Below are positions 1 through 10,730 of a stretch of 64,000 nucleotides of DNA, one piece after another. The notes under the pieces were generated by a model, which ran no database searches, was not told the DNA's origin, and saw only the letters and a program-made list of their open reading frames with translations. Each line of letters begins with the position of its first letter. Within the stretch, counting starts at the first letter, position 1. The position numbers and the translations under genes were made by a program. Location of the stretch: the NCBI RefSeq assembly GCF_000739695.1, contig NZ_BBIO01000002.1, positions 62,001-126,000 of the forward strand. Direction: 5' to 3'. This DNA is from Tepidicaulis marinus (GTDB lineage Bacteria; Pseudomonadota; Alphaproteobacteria; Parvibaculales; Parvibaculaceae).

Positions 1-10
1 GCCTTCAGGA

Positions 11-33
11 AAAGAGCCCCGCGCGCGCTCTTT
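11..33 (+). terminator. possible terminator of a gene left of the window
   Basis: A 7-bp inverted repeat (AAAGAGC / GCTCTTT) with a 9-nt GC-rich loop. Only three T residues close the stem and no longer T-run follows, so it may be the end of an upstream plus-strand gene or a chance hairpin. Confidence 0.3.
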
Positions 34-68
34 GCCGCCTCGGAAACAAAGCCCGAAACGGGCGCGTT

Positions 69-99
69 AAAACACGAAGGGCGGCTTGCGCCGCCCTTC
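69..99 (-). terminator. intrinsic terminator of ssb
   Basis: A perfect 10-bp stem (76-85 with 90-99, sequence GAAGGGCGGC) closes a TTGC loop. Read on the minus strand it is followed by GTGTTTTA. It lies 23 nt past the ssb stop codon, which fits a rho-independent terminator for ssb. Confidence 0.85.
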
Positions 100-122
100 A
101 AAACCTTGCTTCGGAATGACCG

Positions 123-602
123 TCAGAACGGAATTTCGTCGTCCATGTCCTGATTGAAGCTGCCGCCGCCGCTCTGGCCGCCGCCGAAATTGCCATTGTC
201 ATAACCGCCCGAGGAGCCGCCGAAATCGCCCCCGCCGGAACCGCCGCCGCTGCGCCCGTCCAGCATGGTCAGCGACGAGTTGAAGCCCTGCAGCACGACT
301 TCCGTCGAATAGCGGTCCTGGCCGGACTGATCCTGCCATTTGCGGGTCTGCAATTGGCCTTCCAGATAGACCTTGGAGCCCTTTTTCAGATATTGCTCGG
401 CAATCTTGCAGAGCCCCTCATTGAAGATCACAACCCGGTGCCATTCGGTGCGCTCGCGCCGCTCGCCGGTATTCTTGTCGCGCCAGCTATCGGAGGTAGC
501 AACGCGCAGATTGCAAATCGGCCGGCCGTCCTGGGTGTGGCGGATCTCCGGATCGGCGCCCAGGTTCCCGATCAAAATGACTTTGTTGACGCTCCCGGCC
601 AT
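123..602 (-). CDS. ssb: single-stranded DNA-binding protein
   Basis: 159 aa, the usual length for bacterial SSB, which coats single-stranded DNA in replication, recombination and repair. The N-terminal OB fold (about residues 5-110) opens with [19 protein letters not shown] Gly/Ser/Asn-rich linker (about 115-150) follows, and the acidic tip ends in DDEIPF, the docking peptide for SSB partner proteins. The ATG at 602 is preceded by a GAGGAG ribosome-binding site. The gene diverges from uvrA across a region that carries a LexA box, a common pairing that suggests joint DNA-damage control. Identification is secure. Confidence 0.97.
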   Translation of the reverse strand: MAGSVNKVILIGNLGADPEIRHTQDGRPICNLRVATSDSWRDKNTGERRERTEWHRVVIFNEGLCKIAEQYLKKGSKVYLEGQLQTRKWQDQSGQDRYSTEVVLQGFNSSLTMLDGRSGGGSGGGDFGGSSGGYDNGNFGGGQSGGGSFNQDMDDEIPF

Positions 603-954
603 ATGTTGCTTCTCCTCGTATTGCAGGCCCCGCGGGCATCGCAGCTTAAAACAGGCGGCGCGCGGAACGGAATAATCTGGACGCGACCCTAAAGGAAAGC
701 CCAGAGCGGGGCTATAGGTTCGGCGGAAATGGTCCCGCTTTACCTGTGGACAGAATGGGCCTGGCGGCTCTTGCCAGACTCAACGCCGCGTGGCATTTGT
801 TCTTATTATGTTCCATAAGTGGCAGGAAGGGTCAAGAAGCCGTGTCCGCCCCCTCGCGCAGGGGTGAAAAATTCCCCGATGCGCTATATGAACGGCCAGA
901 CGGTTTTCACCCGCCCCGACGCCCACACGAAGCCAGTTAGGATTTTGACGCGCC
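603..954. promoter_or_regulatory. ssb-uvrA divergent control region (352 nt)
   Basis: No convincing coding frame is seen here. The stretch separates the start codons of ssb (minus) and uvrA (plus) and must hold both promoters. Its main visible element is the LexA box at 799-813. A minus-strand pair TTGACC (830-835) and CATAAT (805-810), spaced 19 nt, overlaps that box and is a weak promoter candidate for ssb. TATTAT at 804-809 could be a plus-strand -10 element, but I see no good -35 for it. Confidence 0.6.
799..813. promoter_or_regulatory. LexA (SOS) box, alphaproteobacterial type
   Basis: GTTC TTATTAT GTTC is an exact match to the GTTC-N7-GTTC direct repeat bound by LexA in alphaproteobacteria. 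It sits between ssb and uvrA, both classic SOS genes, and overlaps the candidate -10 elements on both strands, where bound LexA would block transcription. The sequence match is direct; the regulation is inferred. Confidence 0.85.
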
Positions 955-3900
955 ATGCAGAAGTTCATCACCGTTTCCGGCGCCCGCGAACACAATCTGA
1001 AAAACATCACCGTGCAGATCCCGCGCGACAAGCTGGTGGTGATCACGGGCCTGTCCGGGTCGGGTAAATCTTCGCTGGCGTTCGACACGATCTATGCGGA
1101 AGGCCAGCGGCGCTATGTGGAGAGCCTCTCGGCCTATGCGCGCCAGTTTTTGGAGATGATGCAGAAACCGGATGTGGACCAGATCGACGGTCTCTCCCCC
1201 GCCATTTCCATCGAGCAGAAAACCACCTCGCGCAACCCGCGCTCCACGGTCGGCACGGTGACGGAAATCTACGACTATATGCGCCTGCTTTGGGCGCGTG
1301 TCGGCATTCCCTACTCCCCGGCCACGGGCCTGCCCATCGAAAGCCAGACGGTCACGCAGATGGTGGACCGCATTATGGCGCTGCCCGAAGGCACGCGGCT
1401 TTACCTCCTCGCCCCCATCGTGCGCGGGCGCAAGGGCGAGTACCGCAAGGAATTCGCCGATCTGCAAAAACGCGGCTTCCAGCGCGTGAAGGTCGACGGG
1501 AAGTTTTATGAGATCGACGAGGTGCCGGCCCTCGACAAAAAGTACAAGCACGATATCGATGTGGTGGTGGACCGGCTGGTGGTGCGCGGCGATCTCGGCA
1601 ACCGGGTAGCGGACTCCCTTGAAATCGCCCTGCCGCTGGCCGACGGCATCGCCGTCGCCGAGCTCGCCGATGCCAAGGAAGGCGAGACGCCGGAGCGCAT
1701 CATCTTTTCGGAGCGTTTTGCCTGCCCCGTTTCCGGCTTCACGATCGACGAGATCGAGCCCCGGCTCTTTTCCTTCAACAATCCTTTCGGCGCCTGCCCC
1801 GCCTGTGACGGGCTCGGCACGCAATATATTATCGATGCCGATCTTGTGGTGCCTGATCCGGGATTGAGCCTGCGCCAGGGAGCCGTTGCGCCCTGGTCCC
1901 GCTCGACCTCGCCCTATTACACACAGACGCTCGACAGCCTGGCGCGCAAATACAAGTTCTCCATGACCAAGCCCTGGTCGGAGCTTCCCAAACAAGCGCA
2001 GAACGTCATCCTCTATGGGTCCGGCAATGAGGAAGTCACCTTCAATTATGACGATGGCTTGCGCTCCTATCAGACGCGCAAACCCTTCGAAGGTGTCATC
2101 CCCAATCTGGAACGGCGCTGGCGCGAGACGGACAGCAGCTGGGCGCGCGAGGAAATCGAGAAATATCAGAACGTCACGAATTGCGAGACCTGTAACGGCT
2201 ACCGCCTGAAGCCGGAAGCGCTGGCCGTGAAGATCAGCGGACGCCATGTCGGTGAAGTCTCTCAGCTTTCCATCAAGGAAGCGGACAAATGGTTCGCCGA
2301 ACTCGACGGCTATCTCACCGACAAGCAACTCGAAATCGCCAGCCGCGTATTGAAGGAAATCCGCGAGCGCCTTCACTTCCTCAACAATGTCGGGCTCGAT
2401 TATCTCAGCCTCTCGCGCAATTCCGGCACGCTGTCGGGCGGGGAATCTCAGCGCATCCGTCTTGCCTCGCAAATCGGCTCGGGCCTCACCGGTGTGCTTT
2501 ACGTGCTCGACGAGCCCTCCATCGGCCTGCATCAGCGCGACAATGACCGCCTGCTCGCCACGCTGGAACGGCTGCGCGATCTCGGTAATACCGTCATCGT
2601 CGTGGAACATGATGAAGATGCCATCCGCGCCGCCGATTATGTGCTCGATATCGGCCCTGGTGCGGGCATCCATGGCGGCCATGTCGTCGCGGAAGGCACG
2701 CCGAAAGACATCATGGCGAATACCGAAAGCCTGACGGGCCGGTATCTCACCGGCTTCGAGCAGATCGATATTCCCTCCGAGCGCCGGCCCATCTCCGATA
2801 CCAGGCGTCTGAAAGTGACCGGCGCGCGGGGCAACAATTTGAAGAACGTAACGGCGGAAATTCCGCTCGGCACGTTCACCTGCGTCACCGGGGTATCGGG
2901 CGGCGGCAAGTCCACCCTTCTCATCGAGACGATCTATAAGTCCGTTGCCCGGCGGCTGACGGGTGCGCGCGAACATGCCGAACCGTTCGACCAGATCGAA
3001 GGACTGGAGTTTCTCGACAAGATTATCGATATCGACCAATCGCCGATCGGCCGCACGCCGCGCTCGAACCCGGCGACCTATACCGGCGCCTTCACCCATA
3101 TCCGTGACTGGTTTGCAGGCCTGCCGGAATCGCGGGCGCGCGGTTATAAACCCGGCCGCTTCTCCTTCAATGTCAAAGGCGGGCGCTGCGAGGCGTGCCA
3201 AGGCGACGGCGTCATCAAGATCGAAATGCACTTCCTGCCGGACGTCTATGTGGAATGCGACGCCTGCCACGGGCATCGCTATAACCGCGAAACGCTGGAG
3301 GTGAAGTTCAAGGACAAATCCATCGCCGACGTTCTGGAAATGACGGTGGATGAAGCGGCCTCTTTCTTCAAAGCCGTTCCGGCGGTACGCGAGAAGATGG
3401 AAGTGCTGCAGCGTGTCGGCCTCGGCTATATCAAGGTTGGTCAACAGGCGACGACGCTGTCGGGCGGCGAAGCCCAGCGCGTCAAACTCGCCAAGGAACT
3501 TTCCCGCCGCGCCACGGGCCGCACGATCTATATTCTCGACGAGCCGACGACAGGTCTGCACTTTCATGATGTGAAAAAGCTGCTCGATGTGCTGCATGAG
3601 TTGGTCGACACCGGCAACACCGTTGTCGTCATCGAGCACAATCTGGAAGTGATCAAAACCGCCGACTGGATCCTCGATCTCGGCCCGGAGGGCGGTAATG
3701 GCGGCGGCGAGATCGTGGCTGCGGGACGCCCCGAAGAGGTGGCCGAGGAAAAACGCTCCTACACGGGCCATTACCTCAAGGAAATTCTGAAACGCCAGAA
3801 GAGCCGCGGCCCCGCCCGCAAGGCCCCGAAACGCATCGAAATGCCCATGCCTCCGCGCAAGGAAAAACCGGCGCCAAAAACCAAAGCGAAAGCCAAAACG

Positions 3901-4050
3901 AAAACCAAGACGGCGGAAAAACCAAAAACAGCAAAGGCACCGGTCAGGAAGACGGCGAGCAAAAAGACAGCCGCTAAAAAAACCGCCGCAAAGAAAACCG
4001 CCGGTAAAAAGAGCCCGGCAAGCAAGACCCGCCGCGCGGCCGCCGAATAA
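955..4050 (+). CDS. uvrA: excinuclease ABC subunit A with H1-like C-terminal tail
   Basis: 1031 aa. UvrA is the dimeric ABC-type ATPase that finds lesions and loads UvrB in nucleotide excision repair. Walker A motifs are GLSGSGKSS (about 32-40) and GVSGGGKST (about 646-654), with LSGGE signatures in both halves and Cys-x2-Cys zinc-binding clusters (CPACDG, CETCNG, CEACQG, CDACHG). The normal protein ends near residue 946, the usual family length. The last 85 residues (947-1031) are an extra tail built of Lys, Ala, Thr and Pro with [11 protein letters not shown]-type repeats, like histone H1 or AlgP tails. The tail is probably disordered and DNA-binding (inference). The ATG at 955 agrees with the conserved N-terminus. 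A LexA box lies 142 nt upstream. Confidence 0.97.
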   Translation: MQKFITVSGAREHNLKNITVQIPRDKLVVITGLSGSGKSSLAFDTIYAEGQRRYVESLSAYARQFLEMMQKPDVDQIDGLSPAISIEQKTTSRNPRSTVGTVTEIYDYMRLLWARVGIPYSPATGLPIESQTVTQMVDRIMALPEGTRLYLLAPIVRGRKGEYRKEFADLQKRGFQRVKVDGKFYEIDEVPALDKKYKHDIDVVVDRLVVRGDLGNRVADSLEIALPLADGIAVAELADAKEGETPERIIFSERFACPVSGFTIDEIEPRLFSFNNPFGACPACDGLGTQYIIDADLVVPDPGLSLRQGAVAPWSRSTSPYYTQTLDSLARKYKFSMTKPWSELPKQAQNVILYGSGNEEVTFNYDDGLRSYQTRKPFEGVIPNLERRWRETDSSWAREEIEKYQNVTNCETCNGYRLKPEALAVKISGRHVGEVSQLSIKEADKWFAELDGYLTDKQLEIASRVLKEIRERLHFLNNVGLDYLSLSRNSGTLSGGESQRIRLASQIGSGLTGVLYVLDEPSIGLHQRDNDRLLATLERLRDLGNTVIVVEHDEDAIRAADYVLDIGPGAGIHGGHVVAEGTPKDIMANTESLTGRYLTGFEQIDIPSERRPISDTRRLKVTGARGNNLKNVTAEIPLGTFTCVTGVSGGGKSTLLIETIYKSVARRLTGAREHAEPFDQIEGLEFLDKIIDIDQSPIGRTPRSNPATYTGAFTHIRDWFAGLPESRARGYKPGRFSFNVKGGRCEACQGDGVIKIEMHFLPDVYVECDACHGHRYNRETLEVKFKDKSIADVLEMTVDEAASFFKAVPAVREKMEVLQRVGLGYIKVGQQATTLSGGEAQRVKLAKELSRRATGRTIYILDEPTTGLHFHDVKKLLDVLHELVDTGNTVVVIEHNLEVIKTADWILDLGPEGGNGGGEIVAAGRPEEVAEEKRSYTGHYLKEILKRQKSRGPARKAPKRIEMPMPPRKEKPAPKTKAKAKTKTKTAEKPKTAKAPVRKTASKKTAAKKTAAKKTAGKKSPASKTRRAAAE

Positions 4051-4189
4051 GCGGCTTGGTGCAGAATGCGAAGATGACCCCGTTCCGGCGTTGCGCCCGC
4101 GCGCCGGGCGGGCTAATCATGGCATGGGCTCTTTAGGCTGCGCGGACGTAGGGGAGCGTTGGCACAGGCTGGGTTCTGCGGCTTGCGTA

Positions 4190-6292
4190 ATGGGGGGTAA
4201 TGTGAGGGATATCAGTCGGCGCCGTTTTCTCAAATGGTTCCTGGCCGGCGCGGGCGCCTATGCGGGCATGGCCGCGCTGCCATTCACGCCCCGCTTTTCC
4301 GCGGCCCTCGCCGAACCGGGGTTGGGGCTTTATCATTTCCCGCAAGGCCTTGCCTCCGGCGATCCGCAGCCCGACGCGCTGATGCTCTGGACGCGGGTCG
4401 AAGCATTGAGCGGCGCGGATGATCCCATCGATCTTTATGTTCAGGTCTCCGAACAGGAAGACTTTTCCAATGTCGTGATCGAACAGGCTCTCCGTGCACT
4501 GTCCGAAGCAGATCACACGGTGCGCTTTTTTGCGCAAGGATTGAAACCCGATACGCGCTATTTCTACCGTTTCTTCGCCGGCCCTGATGTCACACCCTTC
4601 ATTGGCCGCAGCCGCACGGCACCGGAACCGGGCAGCAAGCGGCCCGTGCGCTTTGCCATCGCCTCCTGCCAGAATTACGAGCAAGGCTATTTCAGCGCCT
4701 GGCGGCATCTCGTGCGCGAGGATAGGCGCGTGCCCGAAGAAGCGCAGATCGATTTCGTTCTGCATCTTGGCGACTTCATTTACGAGGTAACGGGCGATGT
4801 GCCGATGGACCGCACCCCTGCCCGGCTCGTGCCGAAGCTGCCCGATGGCAGCCCGCCCTGGGTGCCGGACGGCACGCGCACCTGGTGGCAGCCGGGCGCA
4901 CAAGCAGCGGTGACGCTTGCCGATTACCGCCACCTTTATAAGGTCTATCTTTCCGATCCCGATTTGCAGGCGGCCCGCGCGCGCTTTCCCTTCATCTGTA
5001 CCTGGGACGATCACGAATTCACCAATGATGCCTGGCAGGCCCACGACACTTACTTTGGCGAGGGAGAACCGGCACAGCGGCGCAAGGTTGCCGCCAACCG
5101 CGCCTGGTTCGAATTCATCCCCGCGATCTTAAGCGATGGACCCGGCATTGGCGGCGTTGAGAATGCCGCTACTGATTTTGTAGATGCCGCGGTCGAGGAT
5201 GCGCCCTTCGAAACATATGATGACGCGTATCTGTTTGATGGTGACAACAAGACGGCACTTGAAACGCTGACCATCTACCGCGCTTTTTCCTGGGGCAGCC
5301 TTGCCGATCTCATCGTCACGGACACGCGTTCTTACCGCAGCCCGCCTGTGGTAAGCGGCGCGGTCGAAGCCCTGCTCGCCGAGGCGCCCTTGCCCCCCGT
5401 CGATATCGTCAAGACACTGGATGCCGGACGCACCGCGAATAATGGCGCGCCGCCTGAAACGATTACCTATAAGGAAACCTCCATCCCCAATCCGCGCCGC
5501 GCGGCCCCGCCCGGCACCTGCCTCGGCGCGCAGCAAAAAGCCTGGTTCAAAGAAGTGATGAAACAGTCGGGCGCGCGCTGGAAAATCTGGGCGAATTCCA
5601 TTCCGGCTCTGCCGCTGCGCCTCAATCTCGGCTCCATTCCCTTCGCGGGCCTCGATACGGGCTATCTCGGCACCGATGCCTGGCAGGGCTATCCGGGTGA
5701 GTTGACAGAACTCATGGGTTATTTGCGCGAGGAAAAAATCGCCAATGTCGTTTCTTGCGCGGGCGATTATCATACCCACGCCGCAGGCCGCCTGCCCGTC
5801 GATCCCGATGCTGAGAAAACGGAATTTGCCGCCGTCGAATTCGCGGTAACGAGCATCAGTTCCGGCAATCTTTATGAAGGCGTGGAGGCCCGCTCGCGCG
5901 GCAGTGAGAGCTTGCGCCGCCTCGTTGTTTATGAAACCCCGGAAGGGCCGGTCGAGAACTGGAACAACAGTCTGGTGAACGGCGTGTTGGCGGGCCTTGC
6001 CGCCTCCGTCACCGGCAGTCCCAATGTGTCGGGCGTCTTTGCGTCGAAAAGTGCCAATCCGGGCCTCAATTTCCTCGATTCCAACAGCCATGGCTATGGG
6101 CTGGTGGATTTGACGGAAGAAGAGATTTCCGTGCGCCTCATTAATGTGGGCGATGTCAGCCGCGATGAAGGACCGGAAGGCACCGAGCTCCTGCGCACTG
6201 CACTTTTGCGTGTGCCTGCCTGGAAAGAAGGCGAAGAGCCCGCGGAATTCTCCCCCGCCATCCAAGGCGCGCCGCTTTTTCCATTCGCATGA
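4190..6292 (+). CDS. phoD: PhoD-type alkaline phosphatase/phosphodiesterase, Tat-exported
   Basis: About 700 aa. PhoD-family enzymes release phosphate from phosphomono- or diesters outside the cytoplasm using Ca/Fe ions. A twin-arginine signal SRRRFLK (residues 9-15) is followed by an Ala/Gly-rich hydrophobic stretch, so export by the TatABC system encoded later in this window is expected. Metal-site motifs include HLGDFIYE (Asp near 195), TWDDHEF (near 272-278) and CAGDYHTH. The start is uncertain. ATG 4190 gives MGGNVRDIS; GTG 4202 has a GGGGGG element four bases upstream and gives a 696-aa protein. A longer frame from TTG 4091 adds residues unlike a signal peptide. I see no pho box. Confidence 0.9.
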   Translation: MGGNVRDISRRRFLKWFLAGAGAYAGMAALPFTPRFSAALAEPGLGLYHFPQGLASGDPQPDALMLWTRVEALSGADDPIDLYVQVSEQEDFSNVVIEQALRALSEADHTVRFFAQGLKPDTRYFYRFFAGPDVTPFIGRSRTAPEPGSKRPVRFAIASCQNYEQGYFSAWRHLVREDRRVPEEAQIDFVLHLGDFIYEVTGDVPMDRTPARLVPKLPDGSPPWVPDGTRTWWQPGAQAAVTLADYRHLYKVYLSDPDLQAARARFPFICTWDDHEFTNDAWQAHDTYFGEGEPAQRRKVAANRAWFEFIPAILSDGPGIGGVENAATDFVDAAVEDAPFETYDDAYLFDGDNKTALETLTIYRAFSWGSLADLIVTDTRSYRSPPVVSGAVEALLAEAPLPPVDIVKTLDAGRTANNGAPPETITYKETSIPNPRRAAPPGTCLGAQQKAWFKEVMKQSGARWKIWANSIPALPLRLNLGSIPFAGLDTGYLGTDAWQGYPGELTELMGYLREEKIANVVSCAGDYHTHAAGRLPVDPDAEKTEFAAVEFAVTSISSGNLYEGVEARSRGSESLRRLVVYETPEGPVENWNNSLVNGVLAGLAASVTGSPNVSGVFASKSANPGLNFLDSNSHGYGLVDLTEEEISVRLINVGDVSRDEGPEGTELLRTALLRVPAWKEGEEPAEFSPAIQGAPLFPFA

Positions 6293-6351
6293 AAGCTGAC
6301 AAAGCGCCGCAGACCTGACTATCATCCCTCATAAGAAAAGAGAGGGAGCTC

Positions 6352-7779
6352 ATGGCGTTCAACGAATATGCAGATTATGACGGGCTCGGCCTGGCGGCAC
6401 TTGTCGCCAAAGGCGAGGTCAGTGCAAGCGAGCTGGCGGAAGAAGCGATCACCCGCATCGAGAAACACAATCCCACACTCAACGCCGTCGTCACCAAGCT
6501 TTACGATATGGGCCGGGACGCGGCAAAGGCTCCGGCCAAAGGCCCCTTCTCCGGCGTGCCTTTTTTGTTGAAAGATATTCTCGGCGATGTGGCGGGGGTG
6601 GAAACGCGCTCCGGCTCGCGCCTCATGCAAGGCCTGCCTGCCCCTGCTGACAGCACGCTGACACAGCGTTTCAAGGCATCAGGCGTTTCCATTCTCGGCA
6701 AAACCAATGTGCCGGAATTCGGCCTTTTGCCGATCACCGAATCCGAACTTTACGGGCCTGCGCGCAATCCCTGGAACCTGGATCATTCCACAGGTGGGTC
6801 TTCCGGCGGTTCGGGCGCGGCAGTTGCCGCCGGCATCGTGCCCATGGCGCATGCGAATGATGGCGGCGGCTCCATCCGCATTCCCGCTTCCTGCTGCGGG
6901 CTTGTCGGGCTGAAGCCGACCCGCGCGCGCAATCCGCTCGGGCCCATGCTGGGCGATATTATGAGCGGGTTGATCAGCGAGCATATCGTCTCGCGCAGCG
7001 TGCGTGACAGCGCGGCCATGCTCGATTGCACGAGCGGGCCGGAACCGGGCGATCCTTATATGGCGCCGGTGCCTGAGCGCCCCTTCCTTGAGGAAGTAAA
7101 ACGGCCCGCAGGCAAACTGCGCATCGCATTTTCCACCAAGGATCTGGGCGGCAACAGCGTCCACCCTGAATGCGTGAAAGCGGTGCAGGAAACGGCAAAA
7201 CTTCTCGAAGAGCTCGGTCACGAGGTTGTGGAAACGGCGCCCAATCTCAACATGGAAATGATGTCCGGCGCCTTCATGGCCGTTTGGGCCGCCGGTCTTG
7301 CCATGCAGATCGATGCGACCGCGCAATTCACAGGCAAGGTGCCGGGCGAAGAAAACCTCGAAGGGTTGACCTGGGGCCTTTACAAAGCCGGGCAAAGTAT
7401 CACCGCTTCGCAATATCTCATGGCCGTGAGCGCCTTTCAGATGCTGGGGCGCGAGATGGCGCGGTTCCATGCCACCTATGATGCCTGGATGACGACCACG
7501 CTGGGCGCGCCGCCACTTCCCTTGGGCTCGGTCGATATTCATGAAACCGATCCGGAGAAAGCGTTCGCGCCCGTGCAGGCTTACGTGCCTTTCACGGCTA
7601 TCGAGAATGCTACCGGCCAGCCCGCCATTTCGCTGCCGCTGCATTGGACGCCGGAAGGGCTGCCCGTCGGGGTTATGTTCGCCGGGCGCTTCGGGGAAGA
7701 AGGTTTGCTGCTGCGCCTTGCCGCGCAGCTCGAAACGGCCCGCCCCTGGAAGGAAAGAAAGCCGCAGGTCTGGAACTGA
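6352..7779 (+). CDS. amidase signature family hydrolase (copy 1)
   Basis: 475 aa, typical of the amidase-signature family (GatA, FAAH, peptide and aryl amidases). The Ser-Ser-Lys catalytic set is present: Lys74 in FLLKDI, Ser150 in TGGSSGGSG, and Ser174 in DGGGSIRIP, with the family's 24-residue spacing between the serines. The ATG at 6352 follows an AGAGGGAG ribosome-binding site. It cannot be a GatA component on context because no gatB or gatC is nearby. The next gene is a close paralogue, so the pair looks like a tandem duplication. The substrate is unknown; an amide, a carbamate or a xenobiotic nylon-type oligomer is possible. Confidence 0.9.
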   Translation: MAFNEYADYDGLGLAALVAKGEVSASELAEEAITRIEKHNPTLNAVVTKLYDMGRDAAKAPAKGPFSGVPFLLKDILGDVAGVETRSGSRLMQGLPAPADSTLTQRFKASGVSILGKTNVPEFGLLPITESELYGPARNPWNLDHSTGGSSGGSGAAVAAGIVPMAHANDGGGSIRIPASCCGLVGLKPTRARNPLGPMLGDIMSGLISEHIVSRSVRDSAAMLDCTSGPEPGDPYMAPVPERPFLEEVKRPAGKLRIAFSTKDLGGNSVHPECVKAVQETAKLLEELGHEVVETAPNLNMEMMSGAFMAVWAAGLAMQIDATAQFTGKVPGEENLEGLTWGLYKAGQSITASQYLMAVSAFQMLGREMARFHATYDAWMTTTLGAPPLPLGSVDIHETDPEKAFAPVQAYVPFTAIENATGQPAISLPLHWTPEGLPVGVMFAGRFGEEGLLLRLAAQLETARPWKERKPQVWN

Positions 7780-7814
7780 CATCCGGCTGACACCGGTCTT
7801 TGGGAGGAGACGGA

Positions 7815-9239
7815 ATGAAAAATTATGCAGACTATGACGGGCTCGGCCTTGCCGCGCTTGTTGCAAAAAAAGAGGTCACGCCGCTCGAACTCGTAGATGC
7901 CGCCATCGAGCGCATTGAAAAGCACAACCCGGCTTTGAACGCCGTTGTGCATGAAGCCTTTGATGAGGCAAGACAGACGGCGAAAGGCGCGTTGCCGGAC
8001 GGCCCCTTTCAGGGCGTGCCGTTTCTCATCAAGGACCTTGGTCTGAAAGTCGCGGGCCTGCCGCGCACCGATGGCAGCCATTTCATCGGCACGCGTGTGG
8101 ACAGTGAGGACAGTGAGCTCACCCGCCGCTTCCGTGCATCCGGTATCGTCATTCTGGGGAAAACCAACACCCCGGAATATGGCATCACGGGCACGACGGA
8201 ATCTGCCCGGCTCGGTCCCTGCCGCTCTCCCTGGAACGAGAAGCATATTGCGGGCGGTTCTTCCGGCGGCGCGGCCTCGGCCGTGGCGAGCGGCATGGTG
8301 CCCTTGGCTCATGCAAGCGACGGGCTCGGCTCGATCCGTATTCCCGCTGCCTGCTGCGGGCTTTTCGGCATGAAGATCACCCGCGACCGCAACCCCAATG
8401 GGCCGGACGATTTCGACCGGGCCATCGGCTTCAGCGTGGATCATGTCGTCTCGCGCAGCGTGCGCGACAGCGCGGCGATGCTGGATGCGACGGGCTATCC
8501 GGAAGCTGCCTCCCCTTATGCCCCGCCGCCCAAGGCCCGCCCATATTTGGAGGAAGTGGGCGTTTCACCCGGCAAGCTGAAAATCGCCGTCTCCACGGAA
8601 ACGCCGAACGGCAAGCCGATCGATCCGGAAGTTCAGCAGGCCTTCGAGAAGACGGTGGAGCTTCTCAAGTCGCTAGGCCATGAAGTGGTGGAACGCGGCC
8701 TCGGCGTCGATTACCGCCGCCTTTACCGCGCGCAAGGCATGGTCTCCGCCTCGAACTTTGCCGCAGGTATGCGCCGCCGCGTGGAACTCATCGGGCGGGA
8801 GCCGGAAGAGCACGAACTTGAAAAACTGACCTGGGCCGCTTACCGCAACGGCGCGCGCGTCACCGGTGAAATGGCGCTTTACGGCTGGCAGGAGCTGCGC
8901 CTCTTGAACCGGCAGGTCCTCTCGCTCTTTGAGGAATTCGATGTGCATCTTTCCCCGGTCATGGGCACGCCGCCGCCGGAGATCGGCTATGTCGATCCCG
9001 TCAATCTCGACCCGAAGGAAGTCAACAAACGCCAGGGCAAGGTCTTTCCCTTCACGCCGCCTTTCAACTTCACCGGTCAGCCCTCCATGTCCGTGCCGCT
9101 TTGGCAAAGCGCGTCGGGGCTTCCCATCGGCATGATGTTCACCGGGCGCTACGGCGATGAAGGCACGCTCTTCCGCCTTGCCGGGCAGCTAGAGAAGGAA
9201 TGCCCCTGGAAAGACCGCCGCCCGAAACACTGGAATTAA
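7815..9239 (+). CDS. amidase signature family hydrolase (copy 2)
   Basis: 474 aa, same family and architecture as the preceding gene: Lys73 in FLIKDL, Ser149 in AGGSSGG and Ser173 in DGLGSIRIP. Over the first 44 comparable residues 33 are identical to copy 1 by eye (both share [14 protein letters not shown]), while the C-terminal substrate-binding part differs more. The ATG at 7815 follows GGAGGAGACGG; an in-frame TTG at 7800 lies upstream of that site and is unlikely to be used. The spacing to copy 1 is 35 nt, so the two are probably one transcript. The shared N-terminus with a divergent C-terminus suggests changed substrate range after duplication (inference). Confidence 0.9.
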   Translation: MKNYADYDGLGLAALVAKKEVTPLELVDAAIERIEKHNPALNAVVHEAFDEARQTAKGALPDGPFQGVPFLIKDLGLKVAGLPRTDGSHFIGTRVDSEDSELTRRFRASGIVILGKTNTPEYGITGTTESARLGPCRSPWNEKHIAGGSSGGAASAVASGMVPLAHASDGLGSIRIPAACCGLFGMKITRDRNPNGPDDFDRAIGFSVDHVVSRSVRDSAAMLDATGYPEAASPYAPPPKARPYLEEVGVSPGKLKIAVSTETPNGKPIDPEVQQAFEKTVELLKSLGHEVVERGLGVDYRRLYRAQGMVSASNFAAGMRRRVELIGREPEEHELEKLTWAAYRNGARVTGEMALYGWQELRLLNRQVLSLFEEFDVHLSPVMGTPPPEIGYVDPVNLDPKEVNKRQGKVFPFTPPFNFTGQPSMSVPLWQSASGLPIGMMFTGRYGDEGTLFRLAGQLEKECPWKDRRPKHWN

Positions 9240-9322
9240 GGGCGCCTCTTCCCTGGCATGGGGCATCAAAATTACGGCGCTTGCCCCTTTCCAGCGGTCC
9301 GGCAGAGTGCTATTTCCCGTTT

Positions 9323-10723
9323 ATGAGCAATAAAAGCATTCAGCCCGTTCACGTTATCGGCGCCGGCATGGCAGGGTCGGAAGCTGCCTGGCAGCTTGCC
9401 AGTGCCGGCACGCCCGTCATTCTGCACGAAATGCGCCCCGTGCGCGGCACCGACGCCCATCAGACGGACGGGTTCGCCGAGCTTGTCTGCTCGAATTCTT
9501 TCCGCTCCGATGATTGGGAAAATAATGCCGTCGGGCTTTTGCACGAAGAAATGCGCCGGGCGGGCTCCATCGTCATGCAGGCCGCGGAAAAGGCGAAAGT
9601 TCCGGCGGGCGGCGCCCTCGCCGTCGACCGGGATATTTTTTCCGGCGCGGTGACGGAGGCGCTCGAGAACCATCCGCTCGTCACCGTGGAGCGCGGCGAG
9701 GTAGACCGCCTGCCACCGGAAGACTGGCACTCGGTCATCATCGCGACCGGTCCCCTCACCTCGCCCGCGCTTAGCGAAGCGGTGAAAGGCCTGACCGGCG
9801 CGGACGAGCTTGCCTTCTTCGATGCGATCGCGCCGATTATCTACAAGGACAGCATCGACTTCGACATTTGCTGGTACCAATCCCGCTATGACAAACCGGG
9901 TCCCGGCGGCACGGGCAAGGACTACATCAATTGCCCGATGAAAAAAGAGCAATATGCCGCCTTCATCGACGCGCTATTGACCGGCGATAAAACCGAATTC
10001 AAAGACTGGGAAAAGAACACGCCATATTTCGAAGGCTGCCTGCCTATCGAAGTGATGGCGGAGCGAGGACCGGAAACCTTGCGTCATGGTCCCATGAAGC
10101 CCGTCGGCCTGACGAACCCGCATAACCCGGACGTGAAGCCTTACGCCATCGTGCAGCTGCGCCAGGACAACGCGCTCGGCACGCTTTACAACATGGTCGG
10201 CTTTCAAACCAAACTGCGTCACGGTGAACAAAAGCGGGTGTTTCAGATGATCCCGGGGCTTGAGAAAGCCGAGTTTGCCCGCCTTGGCGGTCTGCACCGC
10301 AATACGTTCATCAATTCGCCGCGTGTGCTCGATGCCTCGATGCGGCTGAAAGCCGATCCGCGCTTGCGCTTTGCAGGTCAAATCACCGGCGTGGAAGGCT
10401 ATGTAGAAAGTGCGGCTATGGGGCTTTTGGCCGGCCGCTTCGCAGCAGCTGAGGCGCGGGGCGCTCAGCCCGTACCGCCGCCTGTTACCTCGGCGCTCGG
10501 CGCGCTTCTCGGCCATATTACCGGCGGCGCGGAGGCGGAAACCTTCCAGCCGATGAATGTGAATTTCGGGCTTTTCCCGGAAATCGAACCGCCTAAGTCA
10601 CCGGACGGCAAGAGACTGCGCGGTAAGGAAAAAGGCCGCGCCCGCAAACAGGCGCTCACCGCCCGCGCGCTGCGCGATATCGAAACCTGGCTGAAAGGTC
10701 AGGAAATGGCCGCCGCCGAATAA
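9323..10723 (+). CDS. trmFO: tRNA m5U54 methyltransferase, folate/FAD-dependent
   Basis: 466 aa. TrmFO makes 5-methyluridine at position 54 of the tRNA T-loop using methylene-tetrahydrofolate and reduced FAD. The FAD-binding motif [13 protein letters not shown] is at residues 11-23, followed by [19 protein letters not shown], typical of the family. The start is ATG 9323, giving [15 protein letters not shown]; the open frame runs upstream to 9200 but overlaps the amidase gene and lacks family residues. It converges with the next gene, 7 nt from stop to stop. GidA is excluded by length and by these motifs. Confidence 0.96.
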   Translation: MSNKSIQPVHVIGAGMAGSEAAWQLASAGTPVILHEMRPVRGTDAHQTDGFAELVCSNSFRSDDWENNAVGLLHEEMRRAGSIVMQAAEKAKVPAGGALAVDRDIFSGAVTEALENHPLVTVERGEVDRLPPEDWHSVIIATGPLTSPALSEAVKGLTGADELAFFDAIAPIIYKDSIDFDICWYQSRYDKPGPGGTGKDYINCPMKKEQYAAFIDALLTGDKTEFKDWEKNTPYFEGCLPIEVMAERGPETLRHGPMKPVGLTNPHNPDVKPYAIVQLRQDNALGTLYNMVGFQTKLRHGEQKRVFQMIPGLEKAEFARLGGLHRNTFINSPRVLDASMRLKADPRLRFAGQITGVEGYVESAAMGLLAGRFAAAEARGAQPVPPPVTSALGALLGHITGGAEAETFQPMNVNFGLFPEIEPPKSPDGKRLRGKEKGRARKQALTARALRDIETWLKGQEMAAAE

Positions 10724-10730
10724 GTTAAAA

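Noticed and set aside
937-3771. A 944-codon open frame antisense to uvrA
   Set aside because: It mirrors uvrA codon structure in GC-rich DNA, has no recognised domain and no ribosome-binding site, and uvrA itself is certain.
4051-4189. Small gene or uvrA terminator between uvrA and phoD
   Set aside because: Short GC-rich inverted repeats lack T-runs, and the open frame here is only the upstream extension of phoD.
5129-7866. Long antisense frames over phoD and the first amidase
   Set aside because: Composition-driven shadows of well-supported genes; no motif or start signal supports them.
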